From Gammaproteobacteria bacterium (GTDB lineage Bacteria > Pseudomonadota > Gammaproteobacteria > Steroidobacterales > Woeseiaceae), in contig JAOUNH010000005.1 of NCBI GenBank assembly GCA_029881055.1, positions 1 to 35,365 of the forward strand: 35,365 nt of DNA. Direction: 5' to 3'. Made by a program: the position numbers and the translations under genes. Under the pieces are notes generated by a model. The model was not told the DNA's origin. It made no database searches and saw only the letters and a list, made by a program, of their open reading frames with translations. Shown one piece after another: positions 1-8,379 of this stretch; within the stretch, counting starts at the first letter, position 1; every line of letters starts with the position of its first letter.

Positions 1-217
1 CGTCAATGTCGTGGTAACCGAGCAGACCCTCGAGCCAGAAGTGCTCGCTCATCTCCCTACCGAGCTGAATCTGCACGCCCGAAAAGGAATCGTCGATCTT
101 TCGATCAGGGTCATCGTCGGTGTAGCCGATCGACGGGCTAATGTACCAGTCGCCCTCGTCAGCTTCCGCCGCCAGCGAAACCAAAAGGAATAGTGCGAGA
201 ATGAGTAGCTTGCGCAT
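1..217 (-). CDS. Outer-membrane beta-barrel (OmpA-like) protein, N-terminal part only
   Basis: The reverse strand opens with ATG at 217 and stays open to the window edge, giving 72 residues. They begin with a clear Sec signal peptide (MRKLLILALFLLVSLAAEA) followed by an acidic mature start and alternating segments such as WYISPSIGYTDDD, GVQIQLGREMSEHFWLEGLLGY. That pattern of short amphipathic strands with a Gly-Tyr ending is typical of OmpA-like or other small outer-membrane barrels. The C-terminus is outside the window, so a peptidoglycan-binding OmpA domain cannot be confirmed. I see no strong ribosome binding site upstream, but the signal peptide supports this start. Confidence 0.72.
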   Translation of the reverse strand, partial: MRKLLILALFLLVSLAAEADEGDWYISPSIGYTDDDPDRKIDDSFSGVQIQLGREMSEHFWLEGLLGYHDID

Positions 218-451
218 ATTGGCCGCGTCGCATGATGTCGTCGGGTAACAAGGTCCCCAGTTTAAACCCGCCGTGGCGTAGAAGACAAATGAACGCCCAT
301 TTGCATCAAGCGCAGCAGTAATTGAGTGCTCCCAGGAATATTCCGGAGATGCTCTTACCCGCAAAAAAGGTGCAGCTTTTGACGCCAGAAACTCTACTTT
401 AGAACTGTGGCATTGACGGGGGAGCTTACGCGCCTCTTTGGACGGTTCACA

Positions 452-507
452 CCAATACGCAAAAGGGGTCAGAGCCCTTTTGGTCTCTGACCCCTTTCAC
501 GTATTGG
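452..507. repeat. Long imperfect hairpin (REP/MITE-like) abutting the tRNA
   Basis: An outer arm (CCAATACG, 452-459) pairs with 500-507, and an inner 13-bp arm (AAAGGGGTCAGAG, 462-474) pairs with 485-497 around a 10-base loop. Only two bases per side are unpaired. The outer right arm overlaps the last bases of the tRNA gene, including its encoded CCA. Motifs built on GGGGTCAGAG facing CTCTGACCCC resemble REP-type stem-loops mobilised by REP-associated tyrosine transposases; that assignment is from memory and inference. It could also act as the terminator of the tRNA transcript, although no clean T-run follows. Confidence 0.7.
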
Positions 508-581
508 CGCGCCCGGCAAGATTCGAACTTGCGACCCCCAAATTAGGAATCTGGTGCTCTATCCGACTGAGCTACGGGCGC
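505..581 (-). tRNA. tRNA-Arg (anticodon CCT)
   Basis: Read on the minus strand, a 7-bp acceptor stem GCGCCCG pairs with CGGGCGC. The D arm is GCTC...GAGC, the anticodon loop is TTCCTAA (anticodon CCT, decoding AGG), and the T loop TTCGAAT is closed by GCAAG/CTTGC. The discriminator base is G and CCA is encoded, for a total of 77 bases. The anticodon stem CCAGA/TTTGG has one G-T wobble. It is a single tRNA gene whose 3' end touches a long hairpin. Confidence 0.95.
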
Positions 582-594
582 TTGTGAGGTGCGT

Positions 595-623
595 ACGATA
601 GAGCCTTATCGCCGCGGTCGCAA
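595..623 (-). promoter_or_regulatory. Candidate sigma-70 promoter for the tRNA-Arg gene
   Basis: On the minus strand TTGCGA (623-618) and TATCGT (600-595) are separated by exactly 17 bases. The -10 ends 13 bases before the mature tRNA 5' end at 581, leaving a short leader as is usual for tRNA genes. Both boxes deviate from consensus, so this is an inference from spacing and position. Confidence 0.45.
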
Positions 624-676
624 TCCTGAGTTTTGCGGATGTACGTCTCGCCCATTATTAGTGCCATAATGTACCC

Positions 677-1054
677 ATGCAAGGCATCCTCGTCCGAACA
701 CTGATCATCATGCTGGGATTATTCCTGGCAGATAGGCTCGTTCCCGGCGTCTGGATTAACGGCACCTTCAACTTCCTGCTGGCCGCGCTGCTGCTTGGGC
801 TGGTCAACGCTATCGTACGGCCGTTGCTACTTATTCTCACGTTGCCGATGACGATAATTACACTCGGCCTGTTCATATTCATTTTGAATGCCGCGATGTT
901 CGGGCTGGTCGCCGCGATGCTCGATAATTTCCAGGTCGCGGGATTCTGGTCAGCCCTGTTCGGTGCCATTGTCGTCAGTATTACGAGTACGGTTGCCTCC
1001 TGGTATATAGGCCCGAAGGGTCGCTACGAGGTCCTTGTCGTACGACGCCGATAG
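677..1054 (+). CDS. Phage-holin-family (4-TM) small membrane protein
   Basis: A 125-residue, very hydrophobic protein with four predicted membrane helices, roughly residues 5-22, 29-50, 54-79 and 90-112, and a short basic tail (VVRRR). The layout with LVNAIVRPLLLILTLP in the middle is characteristic of the phage holin superfamily IV proteins (Pfam Phage_holin_4_2), which are common chromosomal genes outside prophages. Lytic function is not implied and no phage genes are nearby. No convincing ribosome binding site precedes the ATG; a possible -35/-10 (TTGCGG at 633, TATTAG at 656, 17-base spacer) would give a leader of about 9 bases, so translation may be near-leaderless. Confidence 0.82.
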   Translation: MQGILVRTLIIMLGLFLADRLVPGVWINGTFNFLLAALLLGLVNAIVRPLLLILTLPMTIITLGLFIFILNAAMFGLVAAMLDNFQVAGFWSALFGAIVVSITSTVASWYIGPKGRYEVLVVRRR

Positions 1055-1103
1055 CGTGGCCGGAAGTTGCAGGGGGAAACGCTGAGTCTACAAGCGCGCC
1101 TGG

Positions 1104-1339
1104 TTGAATACGGCGGGCAACAAGGTTTCGACCAGCGTCCTCTTGTTGCACGGTTGGGACGATCCCATGGCTACGCCGCACTCGGCGCCGACTGGCAGAT
1201 TCATGCCTACGGCAATACGCTGCACGCCTTTACCAACCCGGTCGCCAATGACAGGCAACGAGGTACTTTGTATGATGCAGCGGCCAATCGGCGATCCTGG
1301 ATCGCCATGAATAACTTTCTTGAAGAAATACTCATTTAG
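1104..1339 (+). pseudogene. Dienelactone hydrolase remnant (3' end, frameshifted)
   Basis: Two frames carry consecutive pieces of a dienelactone hydrolase family protein. The frame starting at 1104 reads KVSTSVLLLHGWDDPMA, matching the strand and catalytic-aspartate turn of the family (usually ...VLVLHGADDP). The frame ending at the stop codon at 1337-1339 reads GADWQIHAYGNTLHAF, which holds the catalytic histidine, followed by TNPVANDRQRGTLYDAAANR and RRSWIAMNNFLEEIL, the usual C-terminus. Between the two pieces about a dozen residues expected in intact members are missing and the frame shifts. No N-terminal half with the nucleophile cysteine exists upstream, because the holin-like gene ends at 1054. 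It is therefore a decayed gene fragment, not a functional ORF. Confidence 0.72.
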
Positions 1340-1357
1340 TAATCTGGAGCTTGATAC

Positions 1358-3055
1358 GTGAAAAATTTTGCAGCCATTGTAGTTATCGTCCTGAGTAGCT
1401 TGTCGTTCGGATGCAGTAAACAGGCTCCCGCGCCGGAGACATCCGATACGGGCCCCGTGAACGGCCAGCTCGCCGCGGCGCAGGCGGCGCTGCAGATTGA
1501 TGGCGAATACATGCGCGCAATCGTCAAGGAGATTTCCGACGACCGTTATGAAGGGCGTGGCCCGGGCACGCGCGGTGACGATGCCGCCCGAAAGTACCTT
1601 GCCGATCAGATGGCAGCTCTGGGTTTGCAGCCTGGCGCGGCCGACGGCAGCTGGGATCAGACATTCGACCTGGTTGGTATCAATGCATCACAACCGGCGA
1701 CGTGGATCTTCGAGGAAGACGGCAAGTCTCTTACATTAAAACAGTGGGAGCAGTTTATCGTCGGCAGTGGTGTTCAGGAACCGCAATCCGAAATTAGCGA
1801 TGCGGAGCTCGTCTTTGTTGGCTACGGCATACAGGCGCCGGAATTCGATTGGGACGACTACAAAGGCATCGATCTCAAAGGCAAAGTCCTCGTCATGATG
1901 AATAACGATCCCGACTGGGATCCGGAATTGTTCGCCGGCGAAACCCGGCTCTGGTACGGTCGCTGGGACTACAAATACCTCAGCGCCGCACAGCAGGGTG
2001 CCGCGGGTGCAATCATCATTCATACCGCTCCGTCAGCCGGCTATCCATTCCAGGTCGTGCAGACTTCATGGACAGGTGTGCAATTTGAACTGCCCGCGGG
2101 CGACGAGCCACGTAGTCAGGTCAAAGCCTGGATTACCGAAGACTCCGCGCGTGAACTGGTCGCAATGGCCGGCATGGATCTCGACGAGCTTCGTGAGCAG
2201 GCCTACAACCGTGACTTCAAACCCGTCCCATTGGGTATTACAACGTCGATCGCGTTCGACAATGAATTGACGCGCGTAACCACAGGCAACGTTCTGGGGT
2301 TGTTGCCCGGCAGTGATCCGGAGCTTAAAGACGAAGTCGTGATTTATTCTGCGCACCACGACCATCTTGGAATCGGTACGCCAAACGCCGAAGGCGATGC
2401 TATCTATAACGGTGCTAGGGATAACGGCAGCGGCATGGCACTGACGTTGGCGATTGCGAGGGCCATGGTGGCATTACCGGAAGCGCCACGTCGCTCCGTC
2501 CTGTTCGCGTTCGTTGGTGCGGAGGAGCAAGGACTGCTTGGCTCCGAGTACTACGCAAACCATCCGACATTCCCGCGTGGAAAAATCGCGGCCAATATCA
2601 ACTACGACAGCGTCAATATCTGGGGTCACAGTCATGACGTAACCTACGTTGGCCTCGGCAAGTCAACGATCGACCAGATCCTGACGGACTTCGCGACAAA
2701 ACAAAATCGCGTTGTAAAGCCGGACCAGTTCGCCGACAAGGGCTACTTCTACCGTTCCGACCAGTTCAACTTCGCGAAGATTGGCGTACCTGCGATGTAC
2801 CTGAAAGCGGGCACGGACTTCATCGATCGCCCGCCTGAGTGGGGACGCGAGCAGCAGGACAAGCATACTGAAGAGGATTACCACCAGCCTACCGATGAAT
2901 ACGATCCGAGCTGGACTTTCGACGGCATGGTGGATGACGGCTTGCTTGGATTCTGGACTGGTCTGGCTATCGCTAACGCTGACGAAATGCCAGTCTGGAA
3001 CGTGGGCGACGAGTTTGAAGCGGCCCGAATTGAAGCACTGGCGCCGGCCGAGTAG
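1358..3055 (+). CDS. M28 family zinc metallopeptidase, lipoprotein
   Basis: A 565-residue protein from a GTG start. The N-terminus has a lipoprotein signal (lipobox LSFGC, Cys about 19), so it should be lipid-anchored in the envelope. Residues about 140-270 form a protease-associated (PA) insert (DLKGKVLVMMNNDP, GAAGAIIIHTAPSAG). The C-terminal catalytic domain keeps the M28 co-catalytic zinc site: HHDH at 333-336, Asp in NGARDNGSG near 355, GAEEQG with Glu 389-390, NYDSVN, and a late DRPPEW...KHTEEDYHQPTDEY segment with the last His ligand. It probably removes amino-terminal residues from peptides. The DUF885 gene starts 10 bases after its stop, suggesting one operon for peptide degradation. 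Specificity cannot be read from sequence. Confidence 0.93.
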   Translation: MKNFAAIVVIVLSSLSFGCSKQAPAPETSDTGPVNGQLAAAQAALQIDGEYMRAIVKEISDDRYEGRGPGTRGDDAARKYLADQMAALGLQPGAADGSWDQTFDLVGINASQPATWIFEEDGKSLTLKQWEQFIVGSGVQEPQSEISDAELVFVGYGIQAPEFDWDDYKGIDLKGKVLVMMNNDPDWDPELFAGETRLWYGRWDYKYLSAAQQGAAGAIIIHTAPSAGYPFQVVQTSWTGVQFELPAGDEPRSQVKAWITEDSARELVAMAGMDLDELREQAYNRDFKPVPLGITTSIAFDNELTRVTTGNVLGLLPGSDPELKDEVVIYSAHHDHLGIGTPNAEGDAIYNGARDNGSGMALTLAIARAMVALPEAPRRSVLFAFVGAEEQGLLGSEYYANHPTFPRGKIAANINYDSVNIWGHSHDVTYVGLGKSTIDQILTDFATKQNRVVKPDQFADKGYFYRSDQFNFAKIGVPAMYLKAGTDFIDRPPEWGREQQDKHTEEDYHQPTDEYDPSWTFDGMVDDGLLGFWTGLAIANADEMPVWNVGDEFEAARIEALAPAE

Positions 3056-3064
3056 GGGACACCG

Positions 3065-4822
3065 ATGAAACTACTTCCAGTCCCGGCTCTGGTGTTGGCA
3101 TTGATGCTTTTGTCGAGCGCAGCTCTTGCTGATAAATCCACGGCAGAGCAGCAGCTCGACGCCATCATGGCAGAACACTGGGACTACTCTTTAGAAGAGA
3201 GCCCGACTCTGGCCACTGCGGTTGGCGTTAACGACTACAACGACCGCATGCCGAGTGACACACGCGAGAGCCAGCTAAAGCGCCTTGCTGCGGAGCAGGC
3301 GTTCTTGCGCCGGGTTGACGATATCGACAGCGAATCGTTGAGTCAGGCCGGCCGTGCCAACCTGGCTATCTTCAAGTGGGTGCTTGAGGATTCGATCGGC
3401 GATTACGAACTCAACCTCTCGAGAATTCCGTTCAATACTTTTTCCGGCTTTTTCATGAACGCGTTGTCGGCCAGCGACAGCGTAGCGATGTCGAGCGTCG
3501 ACGACTACGAGGATTACATCGCCCGACTGTCGGATATCCCGCGCTACTTCAATGAGAACATGAACAACATGCGTGCCGGCATTGCGAGTGGCTTTGTCCT
3601 GCCGCAAATCGTCATCGATGGCGTATTGCCGACGATCCAGGCGCAAGTTAAAGACGATCCGGAGGACAGCAGCTTCTACGAGCAGTTTGCCGAGATGAGT
3701 GATCGCCTCAGCGACGCCGACAAAGCGCGCCTGCGTGCGCAGGGCCGAACGGTGATTCGCGACAAAGTGTTGCCAGCGTTTGCCGAGTTGGCAACGTTCC
3801 TCCGGGACGAATACAAAGCCAGCGAAACCGTGGGCGCCGCCGACCTTGACGAAGGTGCGGACTACTACGCGTTTAATATCAAGCGATACACGACGCTAAC
3901 GGATGCGAGCGCTAACGAGATTCATCAAATCGGTCTTGGCGAAGTGAAGCGCATTCGCGCGGAGATGGATGCAATTATCTCGGAACTCAAATTCGACGGT
4001 GATTTTGCTTCGTTCGGAAAATTCTTGCGCACCGACCCTCAGTTCTACGCATCCAGCAAGGAGCAGTTGCTCAAGGAAGCTGCCTACATTGCAAAGCGCA
4101 TCGACTACGTGATGCCCGGATATTTCGGCAAGTTGCCTCGTCAGCCTTATGGCATCGTCCCGGTGCCGGATGAGATCGCACCGAATTACACGACGGGCGC
4201 CTACTACGGCGCACCGCCGGGCTCGCGACATGGCGGTGCATACTGGATCAACACTTACGCGCTCGATCAAAGGCCCTTGTACGAGCTCCCGGCACTGACA
4301 TTGCATGAGGCCGTGCCCGGCCATCACCACCAGAACGCAATCTCGAAGGAACTGGAAGATGTCCCGGCGTTTCGACGTGGTCTCTATTTCAGTGCTTTTG
4401 GCGAGGGTTGGGGCCTGTATTCCGAAAAGCTTGGCGTGGAGATGGGCATTTATGAAACGCCTTACGAGAATTTCGGACGACTCAGTTACGAGATGTGGAG
4501 GGCGTGCCGCCTGGTTGTAGATACCGGTTTGCATTCACAGGGCTGGACTCGCCAGCAGGCAATAGATTTTTTCTTTAACAACACGTCTTTGTCTGAAGGA
4601 AATATTCGTGCCGAAGTCGATCGCTACATTTCCTGGCCGGGTCAGGCGCTGGCCTACAAACTGGGCGAGCTGAAAATTTGGGAATTGCGTCGCATCGCCG
4701 AGCACGACCTGGGCGATCGATTCGACTTGCGGGAGTTTCACGACGTGGTGCTGGGTAATGGCGCAGTGCCGCTCGCGATGCTGGAAGATATCGTTCTGCG
4801 CTGGATAGAGTCGAAAATGTGA
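3065..4822 (+). CDS. DUF885 family exported protein (putative metallopeptidase)
   Basis: 585 residues with a Sec signal peptide cleaved after ALA (about residue 22). The DUF885 hallmarks are present: LTLHEAVPGHHHQ near residues 412-422 (an HExxPGH zinc-type motif) and FGEGWGLYSEKLG about 30 residues later. The N-terminal helical region (about 30-390) is typical of the family. DUF885 proteins are generally regarded as zinc-peptidase-like, so a periplasmic peptidase is likely but inferred. An AGGGGA ribosome binding site lies in the 9-base gap after the M28 gene, so the two are almost certainly co-transcribed. A second, divergent member of the same family lies at 31307-33061. Confidence 0.92.
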   Translation: MKLLPVPALVLALMLLSSAALADKSTAEQQLDAIMAEHWDYSLEESPTLATAVGVNDYNDRMPSDTRESQLKRLAAEQAFLRRVDDIDSESLSQAGRANLAIFKWVLEDSIGDYELNLSRIPFNTFSGFFMNALSASDSVAMSSVDDYEDYIARLSDIPRYFNENMNNMRAGIASGFVLPQIVIDGVLPTIQAQVKDDPEDSSFYEQFAEMSDRLSDADKARLRAQGRTVIRDKVLPAFAELATFLRDEYKASETVGAADLDEGADYYAFNIKRYTTLTDASANEIHQIGLGEVKRIRAEMDAIISELKFDGDFASFGKFLRTDPQFYASSKEQLLKEAAYIAKRIDYVMPGYFGKLPRQPYGIVPVPDEIAPNYTTGAYYGAPPGSRHGGAYWINTYALDQRPLYELPALTLHEAVPGHHHQNAISKELEDVPAFRRGLYFSAFGEGWGLYSEKLGVEMGIYETPYENFGRLSYEMWRACRLVVDTGLHSQGWTRQQAIDFFFNNTSLSEGNIRAEVDRYISWPGQALAYKLGELKIWELRRIAEHDLGDRFDLREFHDVVLGNGAVPLAMLEDIVLRWIESKM

Positions 4823-4880
4823 TGAGCGTGTTCGACCCGGTTGTAATCGATGCGGCAGCCTGGCTGCGGTTGAGTACTGA

Positions 4881-5900
4881 CTAGTCTGCCAGCATCGTCG
4901 CGTTGCGACCGGCGCGTTTTGCGCGGTAAAGCGCTTCGTCAGCCCGGTGCATCCAGTCGTTTTCTGTTTCCGTAGATCGAAGTTCCGCGACCCCAAGAGA
5001 AATCGTCACGGCCTGGTCGGGAACGAGTTCGTTGGCCTGAACCAGTGTCCGGAGTTGCTCGGCCAGGTGACCTGCGCGCTCCAGATCCTGTCCTTCCAGC
5101 ACAACGACAAATTCCTCACCGCCGATGCGGTACAAGCTGTCGGTGACCCGGATTCGCAAATTAACAATCTCGGTGACGCGCACGAGTATCTGGTCGCCGA
5201 CTCTGTGGCCGTGTATATCGTTGACCTTTTTGAAGTGATCGAGATCGAGAATCACTATCGATGCTGTCACTCCTGTACGTCGGTGGACGTTAACAACCTC
5301 CTTGAGTTTACTGTCCAGGTGACGTCGATTGCCGGCTCCCGTCAGCGGATCTCTGGTCGCCATGCGCACAAGCAACTTTCGTTGGCGATTGGAGATAAGC
5401 GAAAAGCCGAACGCAAAGGCACACATAACGATCATCGTAATGACAATGGTCGTCGTCGTGTGTGCGTCGAAATTGCCCGACAAACGTGGCGCCAGCGCAG
5501 CGATCGTAATTATGACCAGCAGAATAGCGAGTCGCGGTCGTACCAGGTAAAAGATTGCCATTAGCGCAGGATAGGCCCAGTAAATCTGGTACGGGCCTAT
5601 GAGCCAGACCGTTGAGATGATGCCCAGAACACAAATGCAGGCGATCGCAATGCTGGCAGCTTCGACACGCCGGGTTTTGTACACGTAGGCGCCGAGAGAA
5701 AAAAGGGCGGTGACGATGGCTGTATCGATAAAGGCGGCCGTCCATTCGCCTTGCATGTAGCGCAACACCATGAAGGGCAAAACGCCGATCGCACCGGCCG
5801 CGCTGAATATCAGCGGCAGGTGGCTTGCCACGAAGCGTGGCTCCTGCTCTGCTTCGATCATGTAGCGCCACCGACCGGACTCTGTGTGCGGATCCTTCAC
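4881..5900 (-). CDS. Membrane diguanylate cyclase (GGDEF domain)
   Basis: 339 residues from a GTG start preceded by AAGGAAG. Six hydrophobic helices (about 28-48, 55-73, 80-100, 104-120, 122-138 and 148-170) form a membrane sensor module. The GGDEF domain runs from about 180 to the end: MATRDPLTGAGNRR, metal ligand Asp in DLDHFKKVND (about 221), and the active-site loop GGEEF at 260-264, a variant accepted by active enzymes. An inhibitory I-site RxxD (RVTD, 251-254) sits five residues upstream, so product feedback is expected. It should make cyclic di-GMP from GTP at the inner membrane. The sensory input is unknown. It converges with the DUF885 gene and follows the ExeA-like gene on the same strand. 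Confidence 0.95.
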   Translation of the reverse strand: MKDPHTESGRWRYMIEAEQEPRFVASHLPLIFSAAGAIGVLPFMVLRYMQGEWTAAFIDTAIVTALFSLGAYVYKTRRVEAASIAIACICVLGIISTVWLIGPYQIYWAYPALMAIFYLVRPRLAILLVIITIAALAPRLSGNFDAHTTTTIVITMIVMCAFAFGFSLISNRQRKLLVRMATRDPLTGAGNRRHLDSKLKEVVNVHRRTGVTASIVILDLDHFKKVNDIHGHRVGDQILVRVTEIVNLRIRVTDSLYRIGGEEFVVVLEGQDLERAGHLAEQLRTLVQANELVPDQAVTISLGVAELRSTETENDWMHRADEALYRAKRAGRNATMLAD

Positions 5901-5960
5901 TCATTCTTCCTTTGCGTATGCAATTTCATTCATGTCGCGTCTGTGAAGCGAATGAGAAAC

Positions 5961-5976
5961 TGCCTGAAAGCAGGCA
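5961..5976 (-). terminator. Weak hairpin downstream of the ExeA-like gene
   Basis: TGCCTG and CAGGCA form a 6-bp stem with a 4-base loop, between the ExeA-like gene and the diguanylate cyclase gene. On the minus strand it is followed by GTTTCTCATT, a poor U-tract. It could attenuate read-through, but the evidence is weak. Confidence 0.3.
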
Positions 5977-6044
5977 AGGTGTCAAAGTGTCGCGCGGGAA
6001 TTATTTGATCATCAGCTCAAAGAATTGCGACTGAGTCTTTCGGT

Positions 6045-8138
6045 CTAGGATCGCTTGAAGCGACTGAAGAAGCCACGCTTGGCATCGCTATCGTCGATGT
6101 GGTCATCGTTAACAGGTGGTCGAACGTTGAGCGCTTTCAATGTCTGTGTCATCGAGGTGTTGATTTGATCTTCGATGGATTCGGGTTTGACGACCGGTTC
6201 AGCATCCAGCCTGTCCGCAGCAGGTTTCGATTCGCGCAAGGGCGAATGATGATCGGCATTCAACGCGCGCACAGTCTTGAGCCGTTGTGACGCCGAAAGG
6301 TCCATGCCGCTATCGTCGAGTTTCCTCGTTGCCTCCAGCGTCACCTGGTATCCGGGCCCTTCATCGTAACTCGATGCTGCTCTCGGCTTGTTGGCGGGCT
6401 TCACTTCGTCGTTGTCATCATTTGCGGATGTATCGCGCGGTCGGTTCGCCATGAACTGCGCTGCAGCGAAGTTGAGTTCGTCGCCAAACAGCGTTTCCGC
6501 CATGCGGTCGTCGATATCCTCGAGCGACTTTGCGCTGGCCAGTGACGTTGCGATTTTCTCGAGTTCTGCGTCCGCTTTCTGGGGCGCTTTTTTCGGCGGA
6601 ATGTAAGCGGGCTTGTTACTGGCGGCTGGTGTTGCAGGTGTCGCCGGTTTGGGTGCGCTAATCTCGCCGGGCTCGTCAATCAGATTATTGGCAATGCGCT
6701 GGCTAATCGCGTGATCCAGCGTAATTTCCGGAATAACGTCCGGTGCTTTTGGCTGCGGTTTCGGCAAAGGCTCGGGAATCGCTGCGACCGGTGCGGGGTC
6801 ATCGCTGCGCCCGAAAGCCAGGGCAGCCTCAAGGGCTTCAATGTCCGGCCTTAGTTCTGCGACAGTTGGGTCGCGATCCCAGGCGGGAACGTCATCGCCA
6901 TCGGATTCGGTGGCGGTCTTGAGTTCGGCGACGGGCTCCGCTTGTAGTTCTGGCACTGGTTCCGGTTCCGGGTCCAGCTCCAGCAGTGATTCCGGTTGGG
7001 CCATGGCGAGTGCCGGTGCCAGGATTTGCAGGTCGGGCAGGGTGTCCTGGATCAGGTCAGGAATTGCCATCTCTGCCGGAGCTTCATTTGCACTCGTTGA
7101 TTCCGCGAAGTCGAAAATCGGAGCGGCGGCGGGCGCTGGTACAGGCTTGGGCTCAGGCTTGGCAACCGGCGCTGGCTGCTGAGCAACCGGCGCAGCTGGC
7201 GACGGTGTAACCGTTTTAGCTGGCGTCGGCGTAACCGCCGCGGCAGTTGGCGGCGCGACCCTGGGTGCGACTGCCTCGGGCTTGAGGACCGGCAATGCCG
7301 TCGGTTGGGCAGTGAGATCAAAGCCCGTTGCGCTCAAGCCGAACTCGTTTTCAGCAACTCTTGCAAGTAATTCAGAAGAAATTTTTCGGAGATCCTGGTC
7401 ATGGGCCGCTGCCATGGCTGCGTCGACCAGCTTATTCGTAGTTCGCAACACGCCGCCGCCGAGGTGATGCAGCAGGGCGGCCGCATTGATTTCGAATAAC
7501 CGTTCAAATTCGCCGCCAGCGAGACGGAAGCAATGCCTGAGGTAACCGCGCAACTCGGCTGCGCACAGGGGAGCCACCGTAAAGCGGTGACGAATGCGTT
7601 GTTTGACGCGGACCAGCTTTGTGTCGAGCAACATCTTGTCCAGGTCCTCACCACCCATCAGGACGACACTCGCCCCGCTGGATTCACCTGCATCGAAGGC
7701 CGTCAGTGCTTCCAGTTCGGCCAGGGTTTCGGCACCCAGATGACTCGCGTCCTCAACAGCGATAAAAACACGAGTACCCTGAGTTTCCAGCTCCTTAAGG
7801 CGACGTCGGAAGAGGCCGAACTTCTGGATTATGCCGTTGGGTCTTTCTTCGGCCGCGAGCTCGTCGAGCAGGAACTCAAGGACATCCTTGCTCTCAAGTC
7901 GCATTCGGGCGAGGCGAACGGTCTTGCACTTCGTGCCCATGGACTCCAAAGCGCGATTGACGAGTGTCGTTTTGCCGGAGCCGATGGGTCCTGCAACAGT
8001 GACAATCGCATCGTCCGCCGCAAGCGCTTTCTTGAGGCCTGCCAGAATGCTCGCAGTCTGCGGCCCGACGAATACATCAGTCCCGGACGCGTTGGCGCGA
8101 AACGGACGCTTTTTAAGTCCAAACTCTTGTTCGTACAT
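6045..8138 (-). CDS. ExeA/GspA-like AAA ATPase with long disordered C-terminal tail
   Basis: 697 residues. The first 265 form an ExeA-type AAA ATPase: opening MYEQEFGLKKRPF, Walker A GPIGSGKTT at about 50-58, Walker B-like VFIAVEDAS at about 124-132, and the VRVKQRIRHRF segment near 176-186. ExeA proteins normally use ATP to help insert secretion machinery through peptidoglycan, or serve exosortase/polysaccharide systems. Residues about 280-460 are rich in Pro, Ala, Glu and Asp (for example KPEPKPVPAPAAAP) and look disordered. The last third is charged and ends in GFFSRFKRS, a basic amphipathic tip. No membrane segment is visible and no secretion or exosortase gene lies in the window, so its partner is unknown. 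The peptidoglycan-binding domain found in ExeA itself is not evident. Confidence 0.85.
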   Translation of the reverse strand: MYEQEFGLKKRPFRANASGTDVFVGPQTASILAGLKKALAADDAIVTVAGPIGSGKTTLVNRALESMGTKCKTVRLARMRLESKDVLEFLLDELAAEERPNGIIQKFGLFRRRLKELETQGTRVFIAVEDASHLGAETLAELEALTAFDAGESSGASVVLMGGEDLDKMLLDTKLVRVKQRIRHRFTVAPLCAAELRGYLRHCFRLAGGEFERLFEINAAALLHHLGGGVLRTTNKLVDAAMAAAHDQDLRKISSELLARVAENEFGLSATGFDLTAQPTALPVLKPEAVAPRVAPPTAAAVTPTPAKTVTPSPAAPVAQQPAPVAKPEPKPVPAPAAAPIFDFAESTSANEAPAEMAIPDLIQDTLPDLQILAPALAMAQPESLLELDPEPEPVPELQAEPVAELKTATESDGDDVPAWDRDPTVAELRPDIEALEAALAFGRSDDPAPVAAIPEPLPKPQPKAPDVIPEITLDHAISQRIANNLIDEPGEISAPKPATPATPAASNKPAYIPPKKAPQKADAELEKIATSLASAKSLEDIDDRMAETLFGDELNFAAAQFMANRPRDTSANDDNDEVKPANKPRAASSYDEGPGYQVTLEATRKLDDSGMDLSASQRLKTVRALNADHHSPLRESKPAADRLDAEPVVKPESIEDQINTSMTQTLKALNVRPPVNDDHIDDSDAKRGFFSRFKRS

Positions 8139-8379
8139 AAACTTCGATCAGCTCTAGTCGCGGCCGTTTATCAGTGATGGCCTTACCGGACGGTCAGTTT
8201 GGGTCTTATGTAGCCGAATTTCAGGGAGTTATGTCACAAAAATTGCTCTGGATGCCCCCAATCAAGCCGTTTTCAGCGATTCAGGCTGCTGTGGATAAAG
8301 GGCTGCACTCCGGCCCAAAAAGACTCAGAATACGCGCTCGCGACGCCAACAAATCCAATGAATGAGGGCACTACCCCGC

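Noticed and set aside
365-380. AAAAG/CTTTT quasi-palindrome around TGCA
   Set aside because: Short arms, a central mismatch and no clear link to a promoter; could be chance in this A/T-rich stretch.
677-1054. Prophage remnant suggested by the holin-family protein
   Set aside because: No lysin, structural, integrase or repressor gene is near; this holin family is widespread as an ordinary chromosomal membrane protein.
8174-8365. 63-codon open frame upstream of the RND adaptor gene
   Set aside because: No ribosome binding site, no recognisable motif, and it runs through the probable promoter region between divergent genes.
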